DNA of 64,000 nt from Acidobacteriota bacterium (GCA_018268855.1 JAFDVR010000016.1:62001-126000); one strand, 5' to 3'; positions 32,401-40,974 are shown, counted from the stretch's first letter. Notes: generated from the letters alone by a model not told the origin. Made by a program: numbers and translations.

Positions 32401-33033
32401 ATGAAGCAGGAGCATTCCACGCGCATGACATACTTTGAAATCTTCCATCTTCCGCCAAAACTCGGGCTGGATACTGCCGCTCTTGAAAAGCAGTTTTATA
32501 AACTCTCGCGTGAATACCATCCAGACCGCTTCGCTTCAAAATCCGTCGAAGAGCAGAACAAAGCCACGGAGATGTCGTCGCTGCTGAATGATGCGTATCG
32601 CACGTTGAAAGACCCCATCCGGCGTACGGAATATCTGCTGGAACTTGAAGGCATCGAGTTGGAAGAGCAGTCTGTGAAGGCCACGGCTGCGGCCAGGGAA
32701 GCAGGCAAAGAGAAGAAGCAGATTGTTCCGCCCGATCTTCTGGAAGAGGCCTTTGAGCTGAACATGCAGCTTGAAGAGATGAAGATGGCGAAGCAGATGG
32801 GGGACGACGATCTGCAGTTGCGTAAAGATCTGGAAGCCGCAAAGGCCAACTTCACCGCCATGCTGGATGCTTCGCAGAAGACGCTCGAAGCGTTGTGGCA
32901 GTCATGGGATGCGGCAGTGGATTCTGGCGACGATGGCGCCAAGGACGCTGCCAAAGATGAGATGGTAGCCACGCTGAATCGGCGCAGCTACCTTCGCAAT
33001 CTCGTGCGCGACGTGAACGCCGCGCTGGAGTAG
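32401..33033 (+). CDS. hscB: Fe-S co-chaperone HscB
   Basis: The 210-residue J-protein carries MTYFEIFHLPPKLGLDTAALEKQFYKLSREYHPDRF with the J-domain HPD at 40-42. Its C-terminal helical bundle (SLLNDAYRTLKDPIRRTEYLLELEG ... and beyond) binds IscU. HscB delivers IscU to HscA and stimulates its ATPase. tagaat (32390-32395) ends 5 nt before the ATG with no Shine-Dalgarno, so the message may be leaderless. A second in-frame ATG (residue 9) directly starts the family core. The partner hscA is displaced by ~7.9 kb. Confidence 0.94.
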   Translation: MKQEHSTRMTYFEIFHLPPKLGLDTAALEKQFYKLSREYHPDRFASKSVEEQNKATEMSSLLNDAYRTLKDPIRRTEYLLELEGIELEEQSVKATAAAREAGKEKKQIVPPDLLEEAFELNMQLEEMKMAKQMGDDDLQLRKDLEAAKANFTAMLDASQKTLEALWQSWDAAVDSGDDGAKDAAKDEMVATLNRRSYLRNLVRDVNAALE

Positions 33034-33405
33034 CTACTTCGGAAATTTTCCTTCCGGAGATAACTTCAGCGAAGGTAATACTTCAACTTTCATGGGCGGT
33101 TGAGCATTCGCGCGCATCAATTCCAAAACATGCTCCACTCTCTTTTGAGGAGCACGAGAATCTGCAGTGAATGTGATGCTGCTGATCGGAGCTTCTTTAC
33201 ACCCATTCTTTACATCCGATTTGAGTTTGGCATCACTCGTTTGGTACCAGCCATGAAAGCGGTTGGACCACGTTCTTCCCTGCGAATCGACGGTAACAAT
33301 AATCTGGCAATCACCCTGTCCAAGCGGAGGACCGTTGTAGCCCACACGCTGTCCCAAAGCAGTTCCAGCAAGCGCACCGAACGCAATTGTCAAAAATAAC
33401 TTCAT
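33034..33405 (-). CDS. Small secreted hypothetical protein
   Basis: Start chosen as the ATG at 33405, since its bases form an ATGA overlap with the VOC gene's stop and MKLFLTIAFGALAGTALGQ is a signal peptide. The mature 104-residue part has C-Q-I-I-V-T-V (DCQIIVTVDSQGRTW) and NGCKEAPISS, two Cys that could pair. The remainder is polar with a FHGWYQ motif. No family is recognised. Last gene of the reverse-strand block that interrupts hscB-hscA. Confidence 0.6.
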   Translation of the reverse strand: MKLFLTIAFGALAGTALGQRVGYNGPPLGQGDCQIIVTVDSQGRTWSNRFHGWYQTSDAKLKSDVKNGCKEAPISSITFTADSRAPQKRVEHVLELMRANAQPPMKVEVLPSLKLSPEGKFPK

Positions 33406-33836
33406 TTTGGCTCCCACGGATTGTAGCTGCCTACATGCCAGAGATAACCCTCAGGATCGCGGCAGGTAAATACCTTTCCTCCATAAGGCTTCTCTTCCAG
33501 ATCGAAGACCATTTGTGCGCCAGCGGCTTTGGCCTGGGCATAAACGGCATCGCAATCCTCCACAATGATGGCGACGCTGTGGGTCTCGCGTCCGCCTGTC
33601 TCTTCCGGTGTGGTGGCGTACTGCTTGTAGGGGGAATCCCTTTGTGTGGAACCCAGCATGATCATGCCGTTGCCCGAGGTAAGCTCGGCGTGCATCACGG
33701 TGCCGTCATCGCCCATGTAGACGGCGTGTTTTGCAAAGCCAAGAGCGTTGCACAGCCATTCAATGGCTGCGACACAGTCGCGATAGCGCACGCCTGGAAT
33801 GACGGTGGATCCGTGAGTGTTTTCCATGCCCACCAT
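33402..33836 (-). CDS. VOC superfamily protein (PhnB/glyoxalase-like)
   Basis: The 144-residue product has VIPGVRYRDCVAAIEWLCNALGFAKHAVYMGDDGTVMHAELTSGNGMIMLGS, then ETHSVAIIVEDCDAVYAQAKAAGAQMVFDLEEKPYGGKVFTCRDPEGYLWHVGSYNPW. The paired VOC half-domains with conserved His and Glu fit a glyoxalase/PhnB-like protein. Start is ATG 33836, or the in-frame ATG at 33827 (MENTHG). The stop overlaps the next gene by 4 nt. It lies downstream of the phosphodiesterase genes with a 16-bp gap. Substrate unknown. Confidence 0.87.
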   Translation of the reverse strand: MVGMENTHGSTVIPGVRYRDCVAAIEWLCNALGFAKHAVYMGDDGTVMHAELTSGNGMIMLGSTQRDSPYKQYATTPEETGGRETHSVAIIVEDCDAVYAQAKAAGAQMVFDLEEKPYGGKVFTCRDPEGYLWHVGSYNPWEPK

Positions 33837-33852
33837 CCTGCCACAAGGCCCG

Positions 33853-35193
33853 CTACTTTGTGTACTTCACTGGAGACAATTTTGCGCTGGGCAGCTTCAC
33901 ATTGAGTATCTTCGCCAGCGTGGGCGCAATCTGCCGCATGTCGATCACACCCAGGTTGCGCTTCACTACATCCGGCCCAACAAGAAAGAAGCTGGAACGC
34001 AGTTCGGGATGGTCAGGCAGTTGTCCGTGCGCGCCTGTGCCGGGTGCATCGGCTGTGATCTTCTTTGTGCCGCTTCCGAAACGCCAGCCGGAAGCCGCAT
34101 CCAGTATGTACATGGCTGCGGGATTGCCGCCACGCTTCACCGCTTCCTCGTGCGTCAGCATGCGTCCGATGCCGTAGGCAGGATTCTTCGCCGCAGCTTC
34201 CACGACGGATTTCACCTTCGCAACCACCGCAGCATTACTTGGATCGCGCACGATGATGGTAGACGTGCCACCAGTGTTATACGCGGCTGCTTCCCACTTG
34301 TGTTGCGGAATGTCCAGCAGCCCTTCCTTTGCCAGCAGAGCATTTGGATAGAAGGTGTGTTCGGTCGGCAGAAATCCGTGGTCCGACACAATCAAAATGT
34401 AAGCATCGGGATAGTTGCTGCGTTCGAGTGCGACCAGTTCCGCAACCTCGCGATCGATAGCTTCGATGGACGCGTTCGCCTCAGGACTGAATGGACCGTG
34501 CGCGTGCTCCTGGTGATCCAGATCGCCGGTGTGGATGGTCATGAACTCCGGCTTATACCGCTTCAGTATCTCCACGTACCAGATGTGGCGAAGCTGATTG
34601 ATGTCGAGCTTGCGATCTTTCGGCACCACAGAAGCGAGTTGCTCTTTCAGGCCGCGTGGATTGTCGTATTGCTTGTTGGGATCGAGAGCGGCCGTGCCGC
34701 CGTCGGGATCGCTTCCTTCAAACGCGGCGTTCGCAGGAAGCAGCCAGTCGATGCAGGCGGCTCCTGTGGTGACGGGCCAGCCCACGCTGCCGGTGGTGTA
34801 ACCGGCTTTCTTCGCGGCCTCCCAAAGCGTGGGGACTTTGATGGTGCTGAAGTCCGTGATCTGTTCCTTGCCTTCGTGGAAAGGACGGAACTCCTGGTTG
34901 CCGAAGACACCATGTTCAATGGGCCACACGCCCGTCATCATGGTGGTGTGGCTGGGATAAGTAAGTGTTGGAATTACGCCCACCACACCTTCAGCGTACG
35001 TGCCGCTGGCCATCAGCTTGCGCAGTGTAGGCACCTTCAGCCCGTGCTTGTCTGCCTGCGTAATGTAGTCAGGCCGCATGCCATCAATCGAGATCACCAG
35101 GACATGGGCTTTCCCTGCGGCATATGCGCATGGCGAGATAACAGCAATTGCAACAAGCGCAATCAGGCATATCCATTTACGTAGATTTGTCAT
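33853..35193 (-). CDS. Secreted AlkP-superfamily type I phosphodiesterase
   Basis: The 446-residue exported hydrolase has a signal peptide (CLIALVAIAVISPCAYA) and the type I phosphodiesterase/nucleotide pyrophosphatase opening HVLVISIDGMRPDYI (metal Asp). The nucleophile Thr is in VIPTLTYPSHTTMMTGVWP. Metal sites follow in HTGDLDHQEHAHGP and LIVSDHGF. aggaagag precedes the ATG. Likely releases phosphate or nucleotides from extracellular diesters. It is closely related to the adjacent 35218 gene (same layout and length), a tandem paralogue. Confidence 0.9.
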   Translation of the reverse strand: MTNLRKWICLIALVAIAVISPCAYAAGKAHVLVISIDGMRPDYITQADKHGLKVPTLRKLMASGTYAEGVVGVIPTLTYPSHTTMMTGVWPIEHGVFGNQEFRPFHEGKEQITDFSTIKVPTLWEAAKKAGYTTGSVGWPVTTGAACIDWLLPANAAFEGSDPDGGTAALDPNKQYDNPRGLKEQLASVVPKDRKLDINQLRHIWYVEILKRYKPEFMTIHTGDLDHQEHAHGPFSPEANASIEAIDREVAELVALERSNYPDAYILIVSDHGFLPTEHTFYPNALLAKEGLLDIPQHKWEAAAYNTGGTSTIIVRDPSNAAVVAKVKSVVEAAAKNPAYGIGRMLTHEEAVKRGGNPAAMYILDAASGWRFGSGTKKITADAPGTGAHGQLPDHPELRSSFFLVGPDVVKRNLGVIDMRQIAPTLAKILNVKLPSAKLSPVKYTK

Positions 35194-35217
35194 CGTTCTC
35201 TTCCTGAGCAGTGCTGG

Positions 35218-36558
35218 TTATTTCTGAACATGCAACGCGGGCTGTTTTGCCGCAGGCAGCTTTACACCGAGAATCTGCGCCATGGTGGGCGCTTCCTGCC
35301 GCATGTCGATGACGCCGAGATCGCGTCCAGCCGCAATGCCCGGCCCCATCAGCATAAAGCTGGCACGAATCTCCGGGCGGTCTGGCAGATAGCCATGCGT
35401 TCCGGTACGTTTTGTGTCCTCCACAACGTTTTCGCGCACCTTGCGCGAGTAAGTGTAGCCCGCTTCAAATCCGACGATGAATGCAGCATCCGGATTGCCG
35501 CCCTGCGCAATAATCTGATCGTGATTAAGCACTTTGCGGATGCCGTATTCCTTGTGCGAAGCCGCATCCTTGAGCAGCGCACCTACTTTGTCGCGCAGTG
35601 CTGTGTCCTTCGGATCGCACAGGATGACGGCCACCACGCCACCTGTCGGATAAAACGCAACCTTCCACGGCTTTGTCAGCAGTCCTGCTTTCTTGAACAG
35701 AGTCGGCAGACTCACGTTGTGATCGACAGGGAGAAATCCATGATCGGAGACGATGATAATGATCGCATCGGGATAGACCTTCTTCTCCGCCGCAATCAAC
35801 TCGCCTACCTCGCCATCCAGCTTTTCTATGGCTGCAATCGCTTCAGGAGAGAACGGGCCGTGCGCGTGTTCCGCGTGGTCCAGATCGATCAGGTGTGTCG
35901 ACATGAACTCCGGCTTGTATTTCTGAATCATCGCCAGGGTGCGGTGCATGCGGTACTCGTCAGGAGTGATGCCGTTCTTCTTCGGCAGACCCACGTCCAG
36001 AGTGTTGAGAAGATTGGCGGGATAAACGATCTGCGATACCGGCACGTTGTCGGGCTTTTCGCCATCGGCAGTCCCTTCAATCTGCGCGTTCGCTGGAGCG
36101 ACCCAGTTGAAATCTCTGCCATTGGTATTGCTCGCCACAGGCCATCCCACGCTACCTACGGTGTAACCGGCCTTCTTGGCTGCCCCGAAGAGCGTCTCTA
36201 CCTTGATGGTGTTGTAATCCGTAATGGCGCTGCTGCCGGGCTTATCCTCGGGATCGAACTTCATATTGCCGTACACACCGTGTTGCACCGGCCACACACC
36301 GGTCATGATGGTGGTGTGGCTTGGATACGTCAGTGTGGGGATGACGCCGTTCACGCCTTCGGCATACGTCCCTTCCTTCAAAAAGCGGCGCAGACTGGGA
36401 ATCTTCTCGCCATGTTTATCGGCTTCGGTCACATAGTCTGGACGCATACCATCGAGCGAAATCACCAGCACATGCTTCTTCGGTACGGCATGCGCAAGGG
36501 GCGCAACCAATAATGTGCAAGCCGCCAGCGCGGCGCAGCCTAACTGGGAAAGACGCAT
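35218..36558 (-). CDS. Secreted AlkP-superfamily type I phosphodiesterase, paralogue
   Basis: Start is ATG 36558, with aaggagag at a proper distance and a signal peptide (ALAACTLLVAPLAHA) directly after it; an upstream in-frame stretch of 37 residues is not needed. The 446-residue product repeats the layout of its neighbour: HVLVISLDGMRPDYVTEADKHGEKIPSLRRFL, VIPTLTYPSHTTIMTGVWP (nucleophile Thr), THLIDLDHAEHAHGPFSPEA and IIIIVSDHGFLPVDH. Tandem duplication is the simplest origin. It lies 24 bp upstream (reading direction) of the other copy and downstream of a sulfatase, in one reverse-strand operon. Confidence 0.9.
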   Translation of the reverse strand: MRLSQLGCAALAACTLLVAPLAHAVPKKHVLVISLDGMRPDYVTEADKHGEKIPSLRRFLKEGTYAEGVNGVIPTLTYPSHTTIMTGVWPVQHGVYGNMKFDPEDKPGSSAITDYNTIKVETLFGAAKKAGYTVGSVGWPVASNTNGRDFNWVAPANAQIEGTADGEKPDNVPVSQIVYPANLLNTLDVGLPKKNGITPDEYRMHRTLAMIQKYKPEFMSTHLIDLDHAEHAHGPFSPEAIAAIEKLDGEVGELIAAEKKVYPDAIIIIVSDHGFLPVDHNVSLPTLFKKAGLLTKPWKVAFYPTGGVVAVILCDPKDTALRDKVGALLKDAASHKEYGIRKVLNHDQIIAQGGNPDAAFIVGFEAGYTYSRKVRENVVEDTKRTGTHGYLPDRPEIRASFMLMGPGIAAGRDLGVIDMRQEAPTMAQILGVKLPAAKQPALHVQK

Positions 36559-36593
36559 AACTCTCCTTATGGAACGGCGCTGGTTGCCGCTGC

Positions 36594-38126
36594 TTATTCG
36601 TTGAGGGATACGTGGTCCGTCGGCAGCTTGTCCGTCCGTCTGTAACCGATGGAAAGCTCCTTGCGGCACTGCAACTCAGTCTGTTCAGGATCTTTGCCAC
36701 GCAATTCGCGCAACATCATGGCGTGCATGGCGGCAATGCGCTTTGCATGTTCCGGTTTTGCGGCAAGATTATTCAGTTCCTTGGGATCGGTTGCGAGATC
36801 GTACAGTTCGCGCTCAGGCCCATGTTTCGCCGTCATGCGATTGTGATAGGTGTACTTCCACGGTCCTGTCCGCACCATCACATAGCCCGAAGCCACGTTG
36901 TGCGCGTAGTACTCGCTGAGCGCGAAGTCCTTCCACGCGTACGATGGATCATTCATCCACGGCACCATGGAACTGCCGTTCCAATCGGTCGGTGCCTTGC
37001 CGCCACCCATGTCGATGATGGTACGCACCAGGTCAACGTGCGAGGAAGCCAGCTTCCTGCGCTGATTGCCTTTCCACTTCTTCGGCCACGAGATGATCGT
37101 AGGCACATGCGCGGACTGCTCGTACATGGTGTTCTTCCACCACATGCCATGCTCGCCCATGTTCTCGCCGTGATCGCTCGTGTAGATAATGATGGTGTTC
37201 TCAGCCATCTCTTTGTTGGCGCGTAACGTGGACAGCACTTTGCCCATCTCGTTGTCGAACCACGAAGTCAGGCCGTAATACAGTTCGCGTCCGCGCTTCA
37301 CCGTTTCAGAAGGCACGGTGCACATCTCAAAACCGGCGCGCAGTGTCTTGTAGTTGGTAGGCAACTGATCGAGAAAGCCCTTCGGGATCTCGGGCATTGC
37401 AATCTTGCCTTTGTACTTGTCCCACTCCTCAGGAACGATGAGTGGGAAGTGAGGCGCGAGGTAGCCAACAAGCAGGAAGAACGGCTTATCGTCATCCTTG
37501 CGCTGCGAGAGAAACTCGACCGCACCTTTGGTCACCTTGCGATCATGGTTTAGGATGCCGCTGTTCTCGCCGGGATGAAACTGCTCGAAACGCGGTGACA
37601 ACACAGGCGAAAAGGTCTTTTCGGGGTTCCAGCGTCCAGCGCTCAAACCATCTTTGAACGCTTTATTGAAGTTGCCGCCCGCCTCCGTCCATCCATAGCG
37701 ACGAGTGCGGTCATAGTGCATCTTTCCGCAGAGCACAGAGTCGTAACCCGCAGCCGTCATTACGCGCGGTAAAGAAGCAATATCGTTGTTCGGCAGATCG
37801 CAGCGATTATTCCATGCGCTCACGCGTGACACATACTTGCCCGCAGTGAACGACATCCGCGACGGCGAGCACAAGGGCGAGTTGCAGTAATGATTTTCAA
37901 ACGTGATGCCGTCCGCTGCGAGTCCATCGATGTTGGGGGTGTGGACAATCCTGTTGCCATACGCTCCAGTGACGAATGGATTGTGTTCGTCACTCATAAT
38001 GAGCAGAATGTTCGGCTTTTTCGCCGGCGCGGCAAACATCTCCGGGCCGGAAATTGCCGCCGCGGTTACACCCGCCGCAGTCGATTTGATGAACTCGCGT
38101 CTTGCAATGACCTTCTGTGTTGCCAT
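36594..38126 (-). CDS. Tat-exported formylglycine-dependent sulfatase
   Basis: The 510-residue sulfatase starts with a Tat signal (ARREFIKSTAAGVTAAAIS). The metal-binding opening is KPNILLIMSDEHNPFVTGAYG. The formylglycine site is C86 in CSPSR (86-90), followed by MSFTAGKY. Later blocks YDSVLCGKMHYD, TIIIYTSDHGENMGEHGMWWKN and WKYTYHNRMTAKHGPERELYDL fit choline-sulfatase-like or polysaccharide sulfatases. Folded export with the oxidised Cys fits the Tat route. The substrate is probably a sulfated sugar or choline sulfate (inference). The maturase (FGE or anSME) is not in the window. Confidence 0.92.
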   Translation of the reverse strand: MATQKVIARREFIKSTAAGVTAAAISGPEMFAAPAKKPNILLIMSDEHNPFVTGAYGNRIVHTPNIDGLAADGITFENHYCNSPLCSPSRMSFTAGKYVSRVSAWNNRCDLPNNDIASLPRVMTAAGYDSVLCGKMHYDRTRRYGWTEAGGNFNKAFKDGLSAGRWNPEKTFSPVLSPRFEQFHPGENSGILNHDRKVTKGAVEFLSQRKDDDKPFFLLVGYLAPHFPLIVPEEWDKYKGKIAMPEIPKGFLDQLPTNYKTLRAGFEMCTVPSETVKRGRELYYGLTSWFDNEMGKVLSTLRANKEMAENTIIIYTSDHGENMGEHGMWWKNTMYEQSAHVPTIISWPKKWKGNQRRKLASSHVDLVRTIIDMGGGKAPTDWNGSSMVPWMNDPSYAWKDFALSEYYAHNVASGYVMVRTGPWKYTYHNRMTAKHGPERELYDLATDPKELNNLAAKPEHAKRIAAMHAMMLRELRGKDPEQTELQCRKELSIGYRRTDKLPTDHVSLNE

Positions 38127-38140
38127 TGTTCTCCTCAGTT

Positions 38141-39595
38141 CTACGGATAAATCTTCGCTTCTTCGATGACCGGCTCCTTCTCGCCCGCCGCGATCATCAG
38201 CCGCTTCAGCTCTGCCTGTAACTCATCTGCCTTGGCGCGATACTCCTTGCGCCCGGCAAGATTGACCAGTTCAGCCGGATCGTTGCGCAGATCGTACATC
38301 TGGTATTCGCGGTATGAAGCAGCAGCCGGCTTGCTCACATCGCCCGTGATATCGGCAATGCAGTAGGTCCAGTCGCGTGTGCGCACAGCGCGTCCCGTAA
38401 GGGATTCGCTGATCTGGATAAAGGTGGAATCGTTCCACTCCGCACGCGCTTTCTTATCTGTGATGAGGGGCATCACGCTGCGTCCTTGCCATGACGCCGG
38501 ACGCTCCACACCGGCGGCATCCAGCAGTGTGGGCGCCATGTCGATGATGCCGCAGCACTGCGTCACTTCTTCCGCGTGGTTGAAACCCGGGCCTTCCACA
38601 ATAAACGGAATGCGCGTGGAGGCACCATGCACGCTGCGCTTGTACTCCGTATTGCGGGTCATGAAGTGGCAGCCATGATCGCTCATAAATACAAGAATGG
38701 TGTTTTCCGCCTGGCCCGTCTCTTCCAATACCTTGCGCACGCGTCCTACTGATTTGTCGATTTCTTCGCAGCAACCGTAATAGTCGGGAAGCTGCTGGTG
38801 CCAATTGCCAGGCAACGCCTTCAGGTCGGGTGGAACAAAGGCGTTGATGTACTTCTTCGCCGAACCCTTTGGACCGACCATGGAGTGCTCCATGTCGTTC
38901 TGCTGATGCGGCTCAAGCTGCGAGAGGAAGAGGAAGAACGGCTTTTCCGCATGCTGCTGATCGCGCAGAAACTTTTCAGCCAGATCGGTAAGAAAATCCA
39001 CGCGATATTCGTTTTCCCACTTCACTTCTTTGCCGTCGCCATCCCACATCGATCCGCCGTACGGATGCGATGTTAGCTCCAGGGCATTCGCGCCAATCCA
39101 CAGGTCATCGAATCCGCCACGGTGCGCTTTATCGACAAAGCCCATGTCCTTGTGTCCGGCCAGAAAGCCGGGCCCAAGGTGCCATTTGCCGATGAGGTTG
39201 GAGGTGTATCCCGCCTTACGCAACTCGCCGGCAAGCGTAGGCAGGGTGGTTTTGAGGCCCATATCGTCGTTGTGCCATACGCCCGTGTCGGTGGCATAAC
39301 GGCTGCTCATCAGCACGGAACGCGCCGGTCCGCACACCGGCTGATTGGTCAGCGTGTGCGAAAAGTTAGTGCCGCGCTTTGCCATGACATCAATGTTCGG
39401 CGTGTTGGTGGAACTGTTCGCTCCATTGGCGCCCACAAAATCCCAGCGGAACTGATCGGCGAGAAAGAGAATGATATTCGGCTTGCGGCTGTTCGCGGGG
39501 GTCACAGGTTTCTCTGCCGCTTCCGCCGCCGTAGCCATTGCAGCGGCTGCTCCCACTGCTGCCGCACCTTGTTTCATAAACGAACGCCGATCCAT
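38141..39595 (-). CDS. Tat-exported sulfatase, C-x-P-A-R type
   Basis: Start set at ATG 39595 (MDRRSFMK) because aggag is correctly spaced for it and too close to the ATG at 39601. The 484-residue product begins with a Tat signal (DRRSFMKQGAAAVGAAAAMA). Metal residues lie in NIILFLADQFRWDFVGANG. The modified Cys is C88 in CGPAR (88-92), the Ala variant of the C-x-P/A-x-R motif. Later blocks LIGKWHLGPGF, ILVFMSDHGCHFMTRN and WTYCIADITG fit the sulfatase fold. First gene of the sulfatase-phosphodiesterase run. A hairpin with U-tract lies directly before its ribosome site. Confidence 0.91.
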   Translation of the reverse strand: MDRRSFMKQGAAAVGAAAAMATAAEAAEKPVTPANSRKPNIILFLADQFRWDFVGANGANSSTNTPNIDVMAKRGTNFSHTLTNQPVCGPARSVLMSSRYATDTGVWHNDDMGLKTTLPTLAGELRKAGYTSNLIGKWHLGPGFLAGHKDMGFVDKAHRGGFDDLWIGANALELTSHPYGGSMWDGDGKEVKWENEYRVDFLTDLAEKFLRDQQHAEKPFFLFLSQLEPHQQNDMEHSMVGPKGSAKKYINAFVPPDLKALPGNWHQQLPDYYGCCEEIDKSVGRVRKVLEETGQAENTILVFMSDHGCHFMTRNTEYKRSVHGASTRIPFIVEGPGFNHAEEVTQCCGIIDMAPTLLDAAGVERPASWQGRSVMPLITDKKARAEWNDSTFIQISESLTGRAVRTRDWTYCIADITGDVSKPAAASYREYQMYDLRNDPAELVNLAGRKEYRAKADELQAELKRLMIAAGEKEPVIEEAKIYP

Positions 39596-39610
39596 GCACA
39601 TGTCTCCTGG

Positions 39611-39649
39611 AAAAAAGCAAAAGGCCGCCCCGCAGATTGCAGGGCAGCC
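39611..39649 (-). terminator. Terminator/attenuator hairpin directly before the sulfatase start
   Basis: On the reverse strand a 12-bp stem (39649-39638 with 39634-39623, including G-U pairs) closes on a 3-nt loop. aaaggc/gccttt flanks may extend it. It is followed by tgcttttttcc. The U-tract ends against the sulfatase aggag. It terminates the LssY_C gene's transcript and, if a promoter lies between, could attenuate the sulfatase genes. Confidence 0.72.
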
Positions 39650-39682
39650 ATCGCCTTTGATCTCTAGCCGCCGTAGGCAGCC

Positions 39683-39712
39683 ATTCTCCGGCAGCTATGC
39701 AAACGTTGTCAA
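39683..39712 (-). promoter_or_regulatory. Candidate sulfatase-operon promoter
   Basis: TTGACA (39712-39707) overlaps the stop of the LssY_C gene, and GAGAAT (39688-39683) follows after 18 bp. The predicted start near 39676 would put the terminator-like hairpin inside the 5' leader. Confidence 0.35.
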
Positions 39713-40863
39713 TTAAGTTCCATCACCAGAATGCGGCCATCGGTGTGGAAGCTGCCGCCTGTTGCCGTATGCGCTTTGGAAACCGGATGGACAGGTGTGA
39801 CATACGCCGCGGAAAGGTAGCCGCCCGAGGCCTCAAAGCTGGCGCGGATAAAGTCCCGTTCCTCATCGATGTTTTCATCAATCTTGTGGGTGATGCCGCC
39901 GTTGCGTTCGTCGCGCTCAAACCCGTTGTCGTGCGTGGCAGAGCCGACCCACAGCGGCTTGCCATATACAGTGAACTTCGTCTTCCATACGCGCAAGTGG
40001 TGCCGCACGGCGGCCACGCGAATCGCTTCGGCACGGGCGTAGCTCATGTCCTGTGGACGCCCGAAGAGATACAGCGTGCTCATCGGCACGGCCAGATAGG
40101 CGCGCCTTTCCAGCGTGGCAAAGAGACCGTTGACGATGGCATCGTCAACACTCTTGTCCACCGCTATCCAGCCTGCGTGCGCAAAAACCTCCTTCACCTG
40201 CTGCTCTGTGCCAATCAGAGCAAAGTTCACCACATCGCCAGGACGGTGCTGCTCGTCTTCCACGCGTCGAGGGATCTGCGCAAAGATTTGCAGCGGCAGG
40301 GTCTCTGCCAGATCCTGGGCCAGATCGTGAGACTCCACGTTGACCTGCTTCTGCGATCTGTCGAACTGCACCTTGAGCTTTACGCTTCCGCTGGCAAAGA
40401 GCTCCACCGGCGCATTGATACGCACATACAGATGGCCGCTGTAACGGACGTCCACTGTTGCGGACCTGCCAATCAGAAAGGGCACTGCCGCTGCTGAATC
40501 TCCAACGCGGCCCACCAGCGCGCCCGCATCCGCCTGCGGCATGGGAAACTGCCGCAACATATCGCGCCATCCGCGAGCCGAGCCCTCCGGACCGGCGCTG
40601 CGGCCGTCAGCCAGCTTCACATCTCCTTCGGCAGTCATGGTCAGCACATCGCCGGCAACAAGCGGGATTCCGGTATCCACCCATCCTGCGGTTTCAACCT
40701 TTACGGTGTACTTGTCCTTGCGTTTTTCTGCATGCGCGGCAGATTTTGTCGGAGCAATGGCTTCCACGCGCGGCGCGGGCGCAACCCCATCCTGCGCGCA
40801 CAGTATGCACCCCGTGAGTAAAACAGCCGCGGTAGTCTGCATCGCAAGCATCTTCACTATCAT
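39709..40863 (-). CDS. LecA-like lectin domain + LssY C-terminal domain protein
   Basis: The 384-residue exported protein (hydrophobic N-terminus with LTGC, possibly a lipoprotein; start could also be the in-frame ATG at 40851 or 40842). Residues ~50-175 resemble a PA-IL/LecA-type galactose-binding domain (GWVDTGIPLVAGDVLTMTAEG ... ALVGRVGDSAAAVPFLIG ... LYVRINAPVELFASGSVKL). Residues ~210-384 are an LssY_C domain (VKEVFAHAGWIAVDKSVDDAI ... TLYLFGRPQDMSYARAEA ... WVGSATHDNGFERDERNGGITHKIDENIDEERDFI). The lectin plus LssY_C pairing suggests envelope carbohydrate recognition. Its transcript ends at a strong hairpin. Confidence 0.8.
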   Translation of the reverse strand: MIVKMLAMQTTAAVLLTGCILCAQDGVAPAPRVEAIAPTKSAAHAEKRKDKYTVKVETAGWVDTGIPLVAGDVLTMTAEGDVKLADGRSAGPEGSARGWRDMLRQFPMPQADAGALVGRVGDSAAAVPFLIGRSATVDVRYSGHLYVRINAPVELFASGSVKLKVQFDRSQKQVNVESHDLAQDLAETLPLQIFAQIPRRVEDEQHRPGDVVNFALIGTEQQVKEVFAHAGWIAVDKSVDDAIVNGLFATLERRAYLAVPMSTLYLFGRPQDMSYARAEAIRVAAVRHHLRVWKTKFTVYGKPLWVGSATHDNGFERDERNGGITHKIDENIDEERDFIRASFEASGGYLSAAYVTPVHPVSKAHTATGGSFHTDGRILVMELN

Positions 40864-40974
40864 CCAATATGTTTGGACGCGCTCGCGTTACGCACCGTTT
40901 TGCGACAATAGAAGAGCAGAGAAAACGCGCCGCGGCAACGCACCAAAGGCGCACCGGAAGAGAGTTTTCGCACC

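Noticed and set aside
33817..35184. Long open frame on the + strand opposite the first phosphodiesterase gene (455 codons)
   Set aside because: The reverse strand encodes a protein with clear AlkP-superfamily active-site blocks and a signal peptide. The + frame has no recognisable motif and is a GC-driven antisense shadow.
35230..36513. Long + strand frame opposite the second phosphodiesterase gene
   Set aside because: Same reason: antisense to a well-supported gene, Cys/Arg/His-rich composition, no family motifs.
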